The notes: generated by a model not told the origin, from the sequence alone. 17,184 nt of DNA from an uncultured Bacteroides sp. (GCA_934716785.1 CAKUYM010000059.1:1-17184), one strand, 5' to 3'; shown: positions 1 to 7,417, counted from the stretch's first letter. Numbers and translations: made by a program.

Positions 1-18
1 ATATGTTAACTTACTCAT
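1..18 (-). CDS. start of a downstream gene, cut by window edge
   Basis: Six nucleotides after the stop of the ExbB-like gene, an ATG on the minus strand (bases 18-16) opens a frame reading MSKLTY up to the window edge. The tight spacing suggests translational coupling with the ExbB-like gene. ExbB-type genes in Bacteroides are usually followed by a small membrane protein or an ExbD/TolR partner, so either is possible. Only six codons are visible, so the product cannot be identified and the call rests on position alone. Confidence 0.4.
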
Positions 19-24
19 TTCTGA

Positions 25-822
25 TTATTTTTTGTATTTCAAGTTATATTTGATTACCATGTCAAGCAAAGAGATAGAAGAATCTTCCATTTCGCTTGTA
101 AGAGCTTCAATCTTAGAAAGGATGTAGTTGTAGAATACCTGAAGAATCAAAGCTACGATCAAACCGAAGATAGTTGTAATCAAGGCAACTTTCATACCAC
201 CTGCAACAACCGTCGGAGAGATATCACCTACCTGCTGGATTTTATCAAATGCCTGCACCATACCGATTACAGTACCCAAGAATCCGAGTGACGGAGCCAT
301 AGCGATAAACAATGTGATCCAAGAGCATCCTTTTTCAAGGTAACCGGCTTGTACACCACCGTAAGATACAACTGATTTTTCAACAACATCGATACCTTGG
401 TCAACTCTCATCAAGCCTTGGTAGTAGATAGAAGCGACAGGACCTCTCGTGTTACGAGCAATGTCTTTAGCAGCTTCAACATCACCTTTTTCCAAAGCAG
501 CTTCGATAGATGCCATAAATTTCTTTGTGTTAATTTCAGCCAAGCTCAAATAAATGATACGTTCGATACAGAAAGCCAAACCGATCACCAAAGCGATAGC
601 TACCAAACTCATGAAAGATGCAGTACCTTCGATGAATTTAACTTTAAGTTCTTTGTGGATACCACCTTCTTCTGCAACAGGAGCAGCTGCAGTTTCAGCA
701 GCAGGAGCAACAGCCTGTTGTTCAGTTTGTTCTGCTGCAGGAGCATCTTGAGCCTGAGCAAGTTGAATAGAGCCAAATGTAAAGGCACCAATCACAGCAA
801 CAATTGCGAATAACTTTTTCAT
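25..822 (-). CDS. MotA/TolQ/ExbB proton channel family protein
   Basis: This 265-residue inner-membrane protein belongs to the ExbB/TolQ family, which forms proton channels with ExbD/TolR and powers TonB- or TolA-dependent work at the outer membrane. Residues 1-24 resemble a signal peptide (KK, hydrophobic core, AQA before Q25). Residues 26-52 are a low-complexity Ala/Pro/Glu/Gln linker. Membrane segments lie near 69-90, 166-190 and 209-233. The last two carry the family signatures GFLGTVIGMVQAF (180-192) and TVVAGGMKVALITTIFGLIVA (204-224). The family's cytoplasmic loop falls near 95-160. The start is the only sensible one, directly before the signal-like sequence. A further gene seems to start 6 nt downstream. 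No TAnnTTTG box was found in the 74 bp between it and the tRNA gene, so it may share the tRNA promoter. Whether it serves TonB, Tol or another system is not shown. Confidence 0.93.
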   Translation of the reverse strand: MKKLFAIVAVIGAFTFGSIQLAQAQDAPAAEQTEQQAVAPAAETAAAPVAEEGGIHKELKVKFIEGTASFMSLVAIALVIGLAFCIERIIYLSLAEINTKKFMASIEAALEKGDVEAAKDIARNTRGPVASIYYQGLMRVDQGIDVVEKSVVSYGGVQAGYLEKGCSWITLFIAMAPSLGFLGTVIGMVQAFDKIQQVGDISPTVVAGGMKVALITTIFGLIVALILQVFYNYILSKIEALTSEMEDSSISLLDMVIKYNLKYKK

Positions 823-896
823 TGTGTGTCTAATTTTTAAGATTAATTAATTGATTATTATTATAGTTTTTACTTCTCGTTCTGTTTTCAACTATG

Positions 897-984
897 CGGA
901 GAGACGGGGATTCGAACCCCGGATACGCTTTAGGCGTATACACGCTTTCCAGGCGTGCCTCTTCAACCACTCGAGCATCTCTCC
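897..984 (-). tRNA. tRNA-Ser (anticodon GGA)
   Basis: On the minus strand the 5' acceptor arm GGAGAGA (984-978) pairs perfectly with TCTCTCC (904-898). The anticodon stem CACGC/GCGTG encloses the loop CTGGAAA, giving anticodon GGA, which reads UCC and UCU serine codons. A long variable arm with stem TACGC/GCGTA marks a class II tRNA. The T arm is CGGGG-TTCGAAT-CCCCG. The bases after the discriminator G are CAT, so CCA is not encoded and must be added by nucleotidyltransferase. Confidence 0.97.
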
Positions 985-1010
985 CTATTAGTTTTCCGCA
1001 TTTTCAGCTA

Positions 1011-1018
1011 CAAATGTA
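1011..1018 (-). promoter_or_regulatory. -7 promoter box for tRNA-Ser
   Basis: The minus strand reads TACATTTG here, an exact match to the Bacteroides -7 consensus TAnnTTTG. It ends 26 nt before the mature tRNA 5' end, allowing a short 5' leader to be trimmed. The expected -33 TTTG is not clear; only TTCAA is present near 1036-1040. The same promoter may also supply the ExbB-like gene downstream. Confidence 0.65.
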
Positions 1019-1089
1019 TCCTTTTTTTTCTTTTCTTGAAGCATTATCCCTTTTTTATCTTGAATAAATACTGCAAATTAATATAATTT

Positions 1090-1106
1090 AAAACCTTTCG
1101 AAGGTT
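1090..1106 (-). terminator. weak hairpin at the end of the TatD gene
   Basis: AACCTT (1092-1097) and AAGGTT (1101-1106) form a 6-bp stem with a 3-nt loop that overlaps the TatD stop codon. The sequence beyond it on the minus strand is AT-rich (TTTAAATTATATTAATTT) but has no continuous U run. It is a possible weak terminator for the prenyl synthase operon. Confidence 0.35.
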
Positions 1107-1881
1107 ATTTGCGGAATCCGAACACTTTTAGGGCATTTTCCGAAGTAACCTGCGACACGTATTCTGTGGGCATTTGATAAATCTCCGCCACTTTTACAAG
1201 GGTATCCTTCACATTTGCGCTTTCATTCCGTTTGCCGCGATTCGGAACAGGGGTCAAATACGGTGAGTCGGTTTCGAGCACGATGCGTTCCAAAGGAACT
1301 ATCGGCAACACCTCCGGCAAAGTCGTTTTTTTGAAAGTAACCACACCGTTAATACCCAACATGAACCCGTCAAACTCCAATAATTTCGCAGCCTCTTCCA
1401 CAGTTCCGGTGAAACTGTGAAAAATACCGGTAAGCGGGGTCTTTTTATAGGGTTCCATTACCTTATATATATATTCAAATGCATCTCTTGCATGAATTAC
1501 AATCGGCAACCGATATTCAAGCGCCCATTCGATCTGTTTTTCAAAGGCTTGCAATTGTTCTTTTAAGAACGTCTTATCCCAATAAAGGTCAAGACCTATT
1601 TCACCGATAGCGACATACTGGTTGGAAGTCGCCAACTGTTCATGCACAACAGCCAGTTCTTGTTCATACGTTTCATTGACAGAAGTGGGATGCAGCCCAA
1701 TCATCGGAAAACAAAACCCCGGATAAGCTGCGCACACGGACAGCATTGGCTCAATCGTCGTACTATCAATATTCGGCATAAAGATATACGAAACGCCCGC
1801 ATTACGCGCCCGTTCCATGACTTGTGGCAAATCCTCGGAAAATTCTTCCAAAAAAAGATGAGAGTGAGTATCTATCAACAT
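1105..1881 (-). CDS. TatD family metal-dependent hydrolase
   Basis: This 258-residue protein is a full-length TatD/YcfH-family hydrolase, a TIM-barrel metalloenzyme. Members act as 3'-5' exonucleases on DNA, and some also remove D-amino acids from tRNA. The metal ligands are visible in order: H6 and H8 in DTHSHLF, E94 in IGEIGLD, H130 in IVIHARD, H155 in IFHSFTGT, and D205 in ETDSPYLTPVP. GLHPTSV (62-68) and the C-terminal NRGKRNES are also typical. The start codon overlaps the end of the upstream hypothetical gene by 7 bp, so the two are probably coupled as the end of a three-gene operon. The physiological substrate is not fixed by sequence; nuclease is the usual assignment. Confidence 0.95.
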   Translation of the reverse strand: MLIDTHSHLFLEEFSEDLPQVMERARNAGVSYIFMPNIDSTTIEPMLSVCAAYPGFCFPMIGLHPTSVNETYEQELAVVHEQLATSNQYVAIGEIGLDLYWDKTFLKEQLQAFEKQIEWALEYRLPIVIHARDAFEYIYKVMEPYKKTPLTGIFHSFTGTVEEAAKLLEFDGFMLGINGVVTFKKTTLPEVLPIVPLERIVLETDSPYLTPVPNRGKRNESANVKDTLVKVAEIYQMPTEYVSQVTSENALKVFGFRK

Positions 1882-2591
1882 GATGTTTCTTTTTCTTCTT
1901 TTACTTTTTCGCTGGAACGATAATAATATACCAAACCATAATCACGGCATCTTTCCAGTCTGACTTCATTAGGAGTAATATCTTGAAATTTGGCTTCCAC
2001 CTGATTCCAGATATCCAATATCAATTCATCGGCACGATTGCGCATGGAAGCCAACTCGTCAAGACTGCGGGCTGTCAACGCCTGATAATTTTTCTGCCGC
2101 TCATAGCTTTCGAGAAAGATATCATAATGCACCTTCACACGTGCAATAGTAGGATTATAAATAGGAATACCACCTTGGGATATCCTCCGCTGCTCGCCAT
2201 CAATAATTTTCTTCCCCCACTCCACCAATGCGGTCTCGCTCAATAAATCCGGCACGGTATTCGTGTCAGGCAGACCATACAAAACCTTATGCGCTATCTT
2301 TATTTCATCCCGAAGCACAGCCAAATTGAGAACTTGAATAAAATGAGAGATATACAGCCGGGCAGTTTTCACGTTTGCCTGATGTTTCCTGCTTGCCCGC
2401 GACTGGTTTTCATAACACTGCGTATAATAAATTTGTGCAGCTTCAAACCTTTGCAAGAAATTGCGTGCCTCAAACAAAGTCTTCAGTGTAATAGCCAAAT
2501 CACGCACATTATACAATTCACCCTTCTCGACCGCAGTTTTTAACGCGCGAGCCCTTGCCTGATCAGTATTTGGTAGTCGTCTGTATGGCAT
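1875..2591 (-). CDS. conserved hypothetical protein, helical
   Basis: I do not recognise this 238-residue family. It has no signal peptide or membrane segment, so it is probably cytoplasmic. The sequence is rich in Arg, Lys, Glu, Leu and Ala, with long predicted helices (residues 8-60, 66-108, 140-200). The N-terminal third is markedly basic (YRR near residue 3, then ARARALK), and the C-terminus is charged (SSEKVKEEKETSC). No catalytic motif, P-loop or zinc-binding cysteine pair is visible. It lies 18 bp after the polyprenyl synthase gene and overlaps tatD by 7 bp, so it is very likely translated as the middle gene of that operon. A role as a structural or nucleic-acid-binding protein is possible from its charge but is only a guess. 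The start at 2591 gives MPYRRLPNTD directly after the preceding stop. Confidence 0.85.
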   Translation of the reverse strand: MPYRRLPNTDQARARALKTAVEKGELYNVRDLAITLKTLFEARNFLQRFEAAQIYYTQCYENQSRASRKHQANVKTARLYISHFIQVLNLAVLRDEIKIAHKVLYGLPDTNTVPDLLSETALVEWGKKIIDGEQRRISQGGIPIYNPTIARVKVHYDIFLESYERQKNYQALTARSLDELASMRNRADELILDIWNQVEAKFQDITPNEVRLERCRDYGLVYYYRSSEKVKEEKETSC

Positions 2592-2609
2592 ATATTTCCA
2601 AAAGCTTAC

Positions 2610-3584
2610 CTACATTTCACGATACATCAGCAATTTCACCAGATTTTTTAATTCTTTTTTGCTCTCCTCTGCCACAGCTACCGCAGAAAGGCTTTCCATG
2701 GCAAGTGTATAATATTCGCGCATCTTATTCTCACAGACATTGCGAATATCCAGTTGATTATACAAATATGTCACCGCCGCTATTTTTTCGGCGGGCTGAT
2801 ACGTTGTAGCATTCAGCCAACGGTTTAATTCTTTTTTCTGTTTTTCGTCCGCACGATCCAGTGCCTTGATAAGCATATATGTTTTCTTATTGCAAAGGAT
2901 ATCGCCGCCTATTTTCTTACCGAACACCTTCGGATCACCATATACATCCAACAGATCATCCTGCAACTGGAATGCTACTCCTATCTGCATTCCGAATTTA
3001 TATAAATTCCGGGCATCTTCGGCAGTCGCCCCAGCAAGAATCGCACCGATTTTAAGACTACCGGCCAGCAATACGGCTGTTTTCAGACGAATCATTTCAA
3101 TATATTCATCTTCCGTAACATCACGGCGGGATTCAAATTCCATATCCAACTGCTGCCCTTCACAAATTTCAAGGGCGGTCAGGCTAAACAGTTCCATCAC
3201 CTCTTTTAAATGTTCTGCCGGACAAGCCGTCATATACCGGAACGCCAAAATAAGCATAGCGTCTCCCGAAAGCACGGCCGTATTATCGTTCCACACTTTG
3301 TGCACAGTCGGCTTCCCTCTACGCATATCCGAGCGATCCATCAAGTCATCATGTAGCAACGTATGATTATGGTAAACTTCAATAGCAATGGCAGGGTCAT
3401 AGATAGCCTCAACATTCTCATGATACAAGTTATACGCCATCAGCATCAATACAGGACGTATCCGCTTCCCCCCCAAAGAAAGGATATACTCAATCGGTTC
3501 ATAGAGTCCTTCCGGTGTCCGGGTAAACTTTGTTTCAGAAATATGATCGTTTATTTTATCAAGTAATTGAGAAGCTGTAAACAT
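2610..3584 (-). CDS. polyprenyl diphosphate synthase (trans type)
   Basis: This 324-residue enzyme of the trans-isoprenyl diphosphate synthase family condenses IPP with an allylic diphosphate. The first Asp-rich motif is DDLMD (79-83), inside LLHDDLMDRSDMRRGKPTVH. The second is QLQDDLLDVYGD, with D209, D210 and D213. The substrate-binding GGKRIRP lies at 38-44. Residues before the first motif, which help set chain length, are H74 and T75. They lack the aromatic residue typical of strict short-chain farnesyl synthases, but the product length (C15, C20 or longer) cannot be fixed from this. The product may feed menaquinone side chains or other prenyl lipids. It is the first gene of an operon with a hypothetical gene and tatD, and starts only 25 bp beyond the tonB terminator. 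A near match to the promoter box (TATCTTTC, 3592-3599) would give an almost leaderless mRNA. Confidence 0.94.
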   Translation of the reverse strand: MFTASQLLDKINDHISETKFTRTPEGLYEPIEYILSLGGKRIRPVLMLMAYNLYHENVEAIYDPAIAIEVYHNHTLLHDDLMDRSDMRRGKPTVHKVWNDNTAVLSGDAMLILAFRYMTACPAEHLKEVMELFSLTALEICEGQQLDMEFESRRDVTEDEYIEMIRLKTAVLLAGSLKIGAILAGATAEDARNLYKFGMQIGVAFQLQDDLLDVYGDPKVFGKKIGGDILCNKKTYMLIKALDRADEKQKKELNRWLNATTYQPAEKIAAVTYLYNQLDIRNVCENKMREYYTLAMESLSAVAVAEESKKELKNLVKLLMYREM

Positions 3585-3609
3585 GATGAATGAAAGATAT
3601 TAATGAATG

Positions 3610-3636
3610 AAAAAAGAGGCTGCTTACGGCAGCCTC
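3610..3636 (-). terminator. rho-independent terminator of the tonB-like gene
   Basis: GAGGCTGC (3616-3623) and GCAGCCTC (3629-3636) form a perfect 8-bp GC-rich stem with a 5-nt loop. On the minus strand it is followed by six U (A run 3610-3615). It starts about 20 nt past the tonB stop, and direction and spacing make it a strong terminator for that gene. Confidence 0.9.
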
Positions 3637-3656
3637 TCAAATTATAATATTACAAA

Positions 3657-4340
3657 TTACTGCAGTCTGAACATTACAGGAACTGTAAACTTAACACGTA
3701 CCGGTTTACCACGCTGCATACCGGGTTTCCACTTCGGCATGGTGTTTATCACACGGAGGGCTTCTTTATCCAGATACGGGTCAACGCTACGTACAACTTT
3801 CGCATCTACGATACTACCGTCTCTGTTGACAACGAACTGTACGATAACACGTCCTTGAGTTCCGTTTTCCTGTGCGATAGTCGGGTATTTGATGTTCTTT
3901 GCCAGATACTGCATCAAAGCAGCCTGTCCGCCCGGGAAGTCCGGCATGTTTTCTACAACTTCGAAAATTGTCTGTTCTTCCGGTTCGTCTTCAACAACCT
4001 GTACCGGTACATATTTTACTTCTACCGGAGCAACGTTGTCTTCATTGACAATGGTTGTTGTTTCATCAACTTCGACTTTATCATCAACGATCTCCAACAA
4101 ATCTGCCACTTTCGGAGCTTCAGGTGGCGGTGGAGCCTGCTGTTCGGGGGTTTCAGTGATAGGAATGATTTCCTCTTCAAACACGACATCAGCTACAGCT
4201 TGGCTTGTGTCAATTTTCACGTCACGTTGGGTCCATTCGAACGCCACGAACATGAAAGCCAACACTACCACGTAACCGATAAGCAGCCATGTAGACTTCT
4301 TGCCTTCCAAGTCTGCCTTGGGTGATTTTTTAACTTCCAT
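3657..4340 (-). CDS. tonB: TonB family energy transducer
   Basis: This 227-residue protein has the standard TonB layout and couples an ExbB/ExbD proton channel to TonB-dependent outer-membrane transporters. A short basic N-terminus (residues 1-17) precedes one membrane anchor near 18-36. An acidic and proline-rich periplasmic linker follows, with a PPPPEAP stretch near 70-76. The C-terminal TonB domain (about 128-227) has NMPDFPGGQAAL, KYP, GRVIVQFVVNRDGSI, then MPKWKPG (201-207) and GKPVRVKFTVPV. An upstream ATG at 4406 would add 22 residues that lie over the likely promoter, so the start at 4340 before MEVKKSPK is preferred. The gene stands alone, with its own -7 box upstream and a strong terminator. 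Bacteroides carry several such genes; which transporters this one serves is unknown. Confidence 0.94.
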   Translation of the reverse strand: MEVKKSPKADLEGKKSTWLLIGYVVVLAFMFVAFEWTQRDVKIDTSQAVADVVFEEEIIPITETPEQQAPPPPEAPKVADLLEIVDDKVEVDETTTIVNEDNVAPVEVKYVPVQVVEDEPEEQTIFEVVENMPDFPGGQAALMQYLAKNIKYPTIAQENGTQGRVIVQFVVNRDGSIVDAKVVRSVDPYLDKEALRVINTMPKWKPGMQRGKPVRVKFTVPVMFRLQ

Positions 4341-4392
4341 AAAATAATTAATATAATGATTAATAAAAAGTGTCTTTCTATGTGTCTCTGGG

Positions 4393-4400
4393 CAAATATA
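4393..4400 (-). promoter_or_regulatory. -7 promoter box for the tonB-like gene
   Basis: The minus strand reads TATATTTG, an exact TAnnTTTG match, 52 nt before the chosen tonB start. A leader of roughly 45 nt is implied. No good -33 TTTG is seen upstream. The position supports the internal start at 4340 over the one at 4406. Confidence 0.6.
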
Positions 4401-4525
4401 GTACATTTTCCATTAACCGTCCGCTTCTCCCCGTCTTTTTATCCGGCTTTTTAATTTTTTTAATCCTTTCGTGCTTACTTTATTCTTTTTCATACCGAAC
4501 ACTCGGTCTGTTTTCAAAATAAACG

Positions 4526-4533
4526 TATCTTTG
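4526..4533 (+). promoter_or_regulatory. -7 promoter box for cmk-ispH
   Basis: TATCTTTG is an exact TAnnTTTG match, 24 nt before the cmk ATG. The best upstream -33 candidate is the imperfect TCTG at 4507-4510. The box lies inside the frame that would extend cmk upstream to 4471, which argues against that longer start. Confidence 0.65.
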
Positions 4534-4557
4534 GCGAATAAATCAGACGAACTGGAT

Positions 4558-5244
4558 ATGAAAAAGATAGTAATAGCAATCGACGGTTTCTCCTCATGTG
4601 GGAAAAGCACTATGGCAAAAGACCTTGCCCGTGAAATAGGATACATTTATATCGATAGCGGAGCCATGTATCGTGCAGTCACCTTATATAGTATAGAAAA
4701 TGGTATTTTCAACGGTGACGTTATCGACACCGAAAAACTCAGAAATAAAATCAAGGATATTCATATTTCTTTCCGGCTGAACCCTGAAACAGGACGCCCG
4801 GATACTTACCTCAACGGTGTGAATGTGGAAAACAAAATCCGCACGATGGAGGTTTCATCCAAAGTCAGTCCTATCAGCGCACTCGACTTTGTGCGCGAGG
4901 CGATGGTGACACAACAACAAGCTATGGGGAAAGAAAAAGGAATCGTAATGGACGGCAGAGACATCGGAACTACGGTTTTCCCGAATGCCGAATTAAAGAT
5001 TTTCGTAACCGCCTCGCCAGAAGTACGCGCCCAACGCCGCTATGACGAACTGAAGGCGAAAGGGCAAGAAGCCAGCTTTGACGAAATACTGGAAAACGTG
5101 AAGCAACGGGACTACATTGACCAAAACCGTGACGTAAGTCCGCTGCGCAAGGCTGAAGACGCCATCCTATTGGACAATACGAATCTGACGATCGAGCAAC
5201 AGAAAAAGTGGCTGTTTGACAACTTCAATAAGGTGAGCGAATAA
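4558..5244 (+). CDS. cmk: (d)CMP kinase, cytidylate kinase
   Basis: This 228-residue enzyme phosphorylates CMP and dCMP with ATP in pyrimidine nucleotide recycling and DNA/RNA precursor supply. Its length is normal for the family. The P-loop is GFSSCGKST (10-18), followed by [12 protein letters not shown] (31-42) and [12 protein letters not shown] (131-142). The lid and C-terminal region carry [10 protein letters not shown] (160-169) and RDVSPL (191-196). A frame upstream to 4471 is open but would run through the promoter box and add an unrelated N-terminus, so [10 protein letters not shown] is taken as the start. ispH follows after 39 bp on the same strand, so the two are probably cotranscribed. 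Confidence 0.96.
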   Translation: MKKIVIAIDGFSSCGKSTMAKDLAREIGYIYIDSGAMYRAVTLYSIENGIFNGDVIDTEKLRNKIKDIHISFRLNPETGRPDTYLNGVNVENKIRTMEVSSKVSPISALDFVREAMVTQQQAMGKEKGIVMDGRDIGTTVFPNAELKIFVTASPEVRAQRRYDELKAKGQEASFDEILENVKQRDYIDQNRDVSPLRKAEDAILLDNTNLTIEQQKKWLFDNFNKVSE

Positions 5245-5283
5245 CTTATCCCATGATTTAAGTAATACATAAGAGTTTTCAGT

Positions 5284-6156
5284 ATGATCAAGGTAGAGAT
5301 AGATAAAGATTCCGGATTCTGTTTCGGGGTAGTTACCGCCATTCACAAAGCTGAGGAGGAGCTGGCTAAAGGAGAAACGCTTTATTGCCTCGGAGACATT
5401 GTGCACAACAGCCGGGAAGTGGACAGGCTGAAAGCAATGGGATTGATCACCATTAATCGCGAAGAGTTCAAGCAGTTGCGAAACGTGAAGGTATTGCTCA
5501 GAGCACATGGAGAGCCACCCGAGACTTACATCATTGCCCGCGAAAACAATATCGAGATTATAGACGCGACCTGCCCGGTGGTGCTACGTCTGCAAAAGCG
5601 CATCAAGCAAGAATTCCTGCAAGACGAAAATCAAGAAAAGCAGATTATCATATATGGTAAGACAGGTCATGCGGAAGTGTTGGGGTTGGTGGGACAGACA
5701 GACGGCAAAGCGATTGTCATCGAAAAAGCCGAAGAAGTGAAGAAGCTGGATTTAAGCAAAAGCATACGTCTTTTTTCACAGACCACCAAGTCGCTCGATG
5801 AGTTCAGGGAGATTGTTGAGTACATCAAGGAGCATATATCACCGGATGCGACTTTCGAGTACTACGACACTATCTGCCGACAAGTTGCCAACCGCATGCC
5901 TAAACTCAGGGAATTTGCAGCTACGCATGATTTGATATTCTTCGTCAGCGGTAAAAAAAGTTCGAACGGAAAGATGCTGTTTGAGGAGTGCCTGAAAGTG
6001 AACCCCAACTCACATTTGATAGACAATGAGAAAGAGATAGACGTTTCCTTACTTCAAAACGTGCAGTCGATCGGTGTATGCGGAGCTACTTCCACTCCCA
6101 AATGGCTGATGGAAAAGATTTATAATCAAATCCAAGCACTTATAAAGAAGGACTGA
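5284..6156 (+). CDS. ispH: 4-hydroxy-3-methylbut-2-enyl diphosphate reductase
   Basis: This 290-residue iron-sulfur enzyme catalyses the last step of the non-mevalonate (MEP) pathway, reducing HMBPP to IPP and DMAPP. The three cluster cysteines are C13 in GFCFGV, C97 in DATCPVV and C198 in TICRQV. Substrate residues are also visible: H41 in IVHN, H75 in RAHGEP, H129 and the catalytic E131 in GHAEVLG, T167 in SQTTKS, and SSNGK at 226-230. The C-terminal GVCGATSTPKWLME is the typical family ending. Where many bacteria have TQNRQ after C198, this protein has RQVANRM. It is a stand-alone IspH, without the ribosomal protein S1 fusion known in some Firmicutes. It sits 39 bp after cmk; the downstream pfkA has a separate promoter. 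Confidence 0.97.
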   Translation: MIKVEIDKDSGFCFGVVTAIHKAEEELAKGETLYCLGDIVHNSREVDRLKAMGLITINREEFKQLRNVKVLLRAHGEPPETYIIARENNIEIIDATCPVVLRLQKRIKQEFLQDENQEKQIIIYGKTGHAEVLGLVGQTDGKAIVIEKAEEVKKLDLSKSIRLFSQTTKSLDEFREIVEYIKEHISPDATFEYYDTICRQVANRMPKLREFAATHDLIFFVSGKKSSNGKMLFEECLKVNPNSHLIDNEKEIDVSLLQNVQSIGVCGATSTPKWLMEKIYNQIQALIKKD

Positions 6157-6286
6157 GACAAGCAGCCGGCCTATTCATACATAAAAGAAAGAGTGCAAAG
6201 TAACCGATAAGGATAAAAAGAAAGCAAAGGAGAGCTTATTTGAACATTTTTAATGTTTTCCTCCTACGAAAAAAAACTTCATAAAC

Positions 6287-6315
6287 TTTGCTTTCAACTT
6301 TTTATTGTACATTTG
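6287..6315 (+). promoter_or_regulatory. promoter of pfkA
   Basis: TTTG (6287-6290) and TACATTTG (6308-6315) match both Bacteroides promoter boxes, with 17 nt between them. The -7 box lies 32 nt before the ATG at 6348, giving a leader of about 25 nt. This is the best two-box promoter in the window. The rest of the 191-bp gap after ispH holds only a weak AT hairpin (AACATT/AATGTT, 6243-6257). Confidence 0.8.
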
Positions 6316-6347
6316 CCACGTCAAACTAATTAATAAAAAGATTGGAT

Positions 6348-7328
6348 ATGGGAACAGTAAAGTGTATCGGAATTTTGACCTCAGGAGGCGATGCTCCGGG
6401 AATGAACGCAGCTATACGTGCAGTGACGCGTGCAGCCATCTATAACGGACTACAAGTTAAAGGTATATATAGAGGATACAAAGGCTTGGTGACGGGCGAA
6501 ATCAAAGAATTCAAAAGCCAGAATGTAAGTAACATCATCCAACTGGGCGGAACTATTCTGAAAACAGCGCGCTGTAAGGAGTTCACTACTCCCGAAGGAC
6601 GTCAATTGGCTTATGAAAATATGAAGAAAGAAGGAATCGATGCCCTTGTTATCATCGGTGGTGACGGTTCGCTGACGGGTGCCCGCATTTTTGCACAGGA
6701 ATTTGACGTGCCATGTATCGGACTGCCTGGAACGATTGACAATGACCTTTACGGAACAGATACGACTATCGGTTATGACACAGCTCTGAATACAATTCTG
6801 GATGCAGTGGATAAAATTCGCGACACAGCCACTTCACACGAACGCTTGTTCTTTGTAGAGGTGATGGGGCGTGATGCAGGTTTCCTCGCACTGAACGGAG
6901 CTATTGCTTCGGGAGCAGAAGCAGCCATCATCCCGGAATTCAGTACGGAAGTTGACCAACTGGAAGAATTTATCAAGAACGGGTTCCGCAAATCCAAGAA
7001 CAGCAGTATCGTATTGGTAGCCGAAAGTGAACTGACCGGTGGTGCCATGCACTATGCCGAACGTGTGAAAAACGAATATCCGCAATACGATGTCCGCGTA
7101 ACTATCCTCGGACACTTGCAGCGTGGCGGTAGTCCTACTGCTCACGACCGTATCTTGGCAAGCCGCTTGGGTGCAGCAGCCATCGACGCAATTATGGAAG
7201 ACCAACGCAATGTAATGATCGGTATCGAGCATGATGAAATCGTTTATGTACCGTTCAGCAAAGCCATCAAGAACGACAAGCCTATAAAAAAAGACCTTGT
7301 AAATGTTCTGAAAGAGCTGTCAATCTAA
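6348..7328 (+). CDS. pfkA: ATP-dependent 6-phosphofructokinase
   Basis: This 326-residue enzyme makes fructose 1,6-bisphosphate, the committing step of glycolysis. The N-terminal ATP site is [17 protein letters not shown] (8-24). GGDGS (104-108) and GLPGTIDND (125-133) carry glycines at the two positions where pyrophosphate-dependent enzymes usually have Asp and Lys, so ATP is the predicted donor. D131 is the catalytic base, and [10 protein letters not shown] (173-182) and the [13 protein letters not shown] stretch are typical. Length matches the short bacterial PfkA type. A TTG at 6342, two codons upstream, is an alternative start; the ATG at 6348 gives the usual [10 protein letters not shown] and is preferred. 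The gene has its own promoter and terminator. Bacteroides often carry further PFK genes, including PPi types, elsewhere. Confidence 0.97.
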   Translation: MGTVKCIGILTSGGDAPGMNAAIRAVTRAAIYNGLQVKGIYRGYKGLVTGEIKEFKSQNVSNIIQLGGTILKTARCKEFTTPEGRQLAYENMKKEGIDALVIIGGDGSLTGARIFAQEFDVPCIGLPGTIDNDLYGTDTTIGYDTALNTILDAVDKIRDTATSHERLFFVEVMGRDAGFLALNGAIASGAEAAIIPEFSTEVDQLEEFIKNGFRKSKNSSIVLVAESELTGGAMHYAERVKNEYPQYDVRVTILGHLQRGGSPTAHDRILASRLGAAAIDAIMEDQRNVMIGIEHDEIVYVPFSKAIKNDKPIKKDLVNVLKELSI

Positions 7329-7355
7329 GAGGAAATAACTTTCATTCAAATAAAC

Positions 7356-7398
7356 AACCCTCGCTACAACTATTATGAAGCGAGGGTTATTTTGTTTT
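7356..7398 (+). terminator. rho-independent terminator of pfkA
   Basis: AACCCTCGCT (7356-7365) and AGCGAGGGTT (7379-7388) form a perfect 10-bp stem with a 13-nt loop, followed by ATTTTGTTTT. It begins 27 nt past the pfkA stop. On the minus strand the trailing sequence is GTTTATTTG, so it may also stop the converging operon, less efficiently. Confidence 0.88.
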
Positions 7399-7401
7399 AT
7401 G

Positions 7402-7417
7402 GAGGTTGCACAACCTC
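7402..7417. terminator. second small hairpin between converging genes
   Basis: GAGGTTG (7402-7408) and CAACCTC (7411-7417) form a compact inverted repeat, best seen as a 6-bp stem with a 4-nt loop. It lies 11 bp past the end of the short-chain dehydrogenase gene on the opposite strand. Neither side has a proper U run, so termination is only a possibility. Confidence 0.35.

Noticed and set aside
397..813. Plus-strand open frame of 138 codons opposite the ExbB-like gene
   Set aside because: Low-complexity Ser/Phe/Asn-rich product with no family likeness; it mirrors the codon structure of the clearly real minus-strand gene.
860..865. TATAAT on the minus strand before the ExbB-like gene, as an E. 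coli-type -10
   Set aside because: The nearest TTGAAA is 20 nt upstream, too far for that promoter class, and Bacteroides housekeeping promoters use TAnnTTTG instead; in this AT-rich spacer it is likely chance.
2866..3366. Plus-strand open frame of 166 codons opposite the polyprenyl synthase gene
   Set aside because: The opposite strand encodes a full enzyme with both Asp-rich motifs; this frame has no recognisable domain or promoter.
4341..4406. Longer N-terminus for the TonB-like protein from ATG 4406
   Set aside because: The extra 22 codons overlap the TATATTTG box at 4393-4400, and the normal basic start plus membrane anchor begins at 4340.
4471..4557. Longer N-terminus for cytidylate kinase
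   Set aside because: It would overlap the promoter box at 4526-4533, and the family normally begins just before the P-loop as in [10 protein letters not shown].
6243..6259. AT-rich hairpin AACATT/AATGTT after ispH as a terminator
   Set aside because: The 6-bp stem has only one GC pair and the following run is TTCC; too weak to list as a feature.
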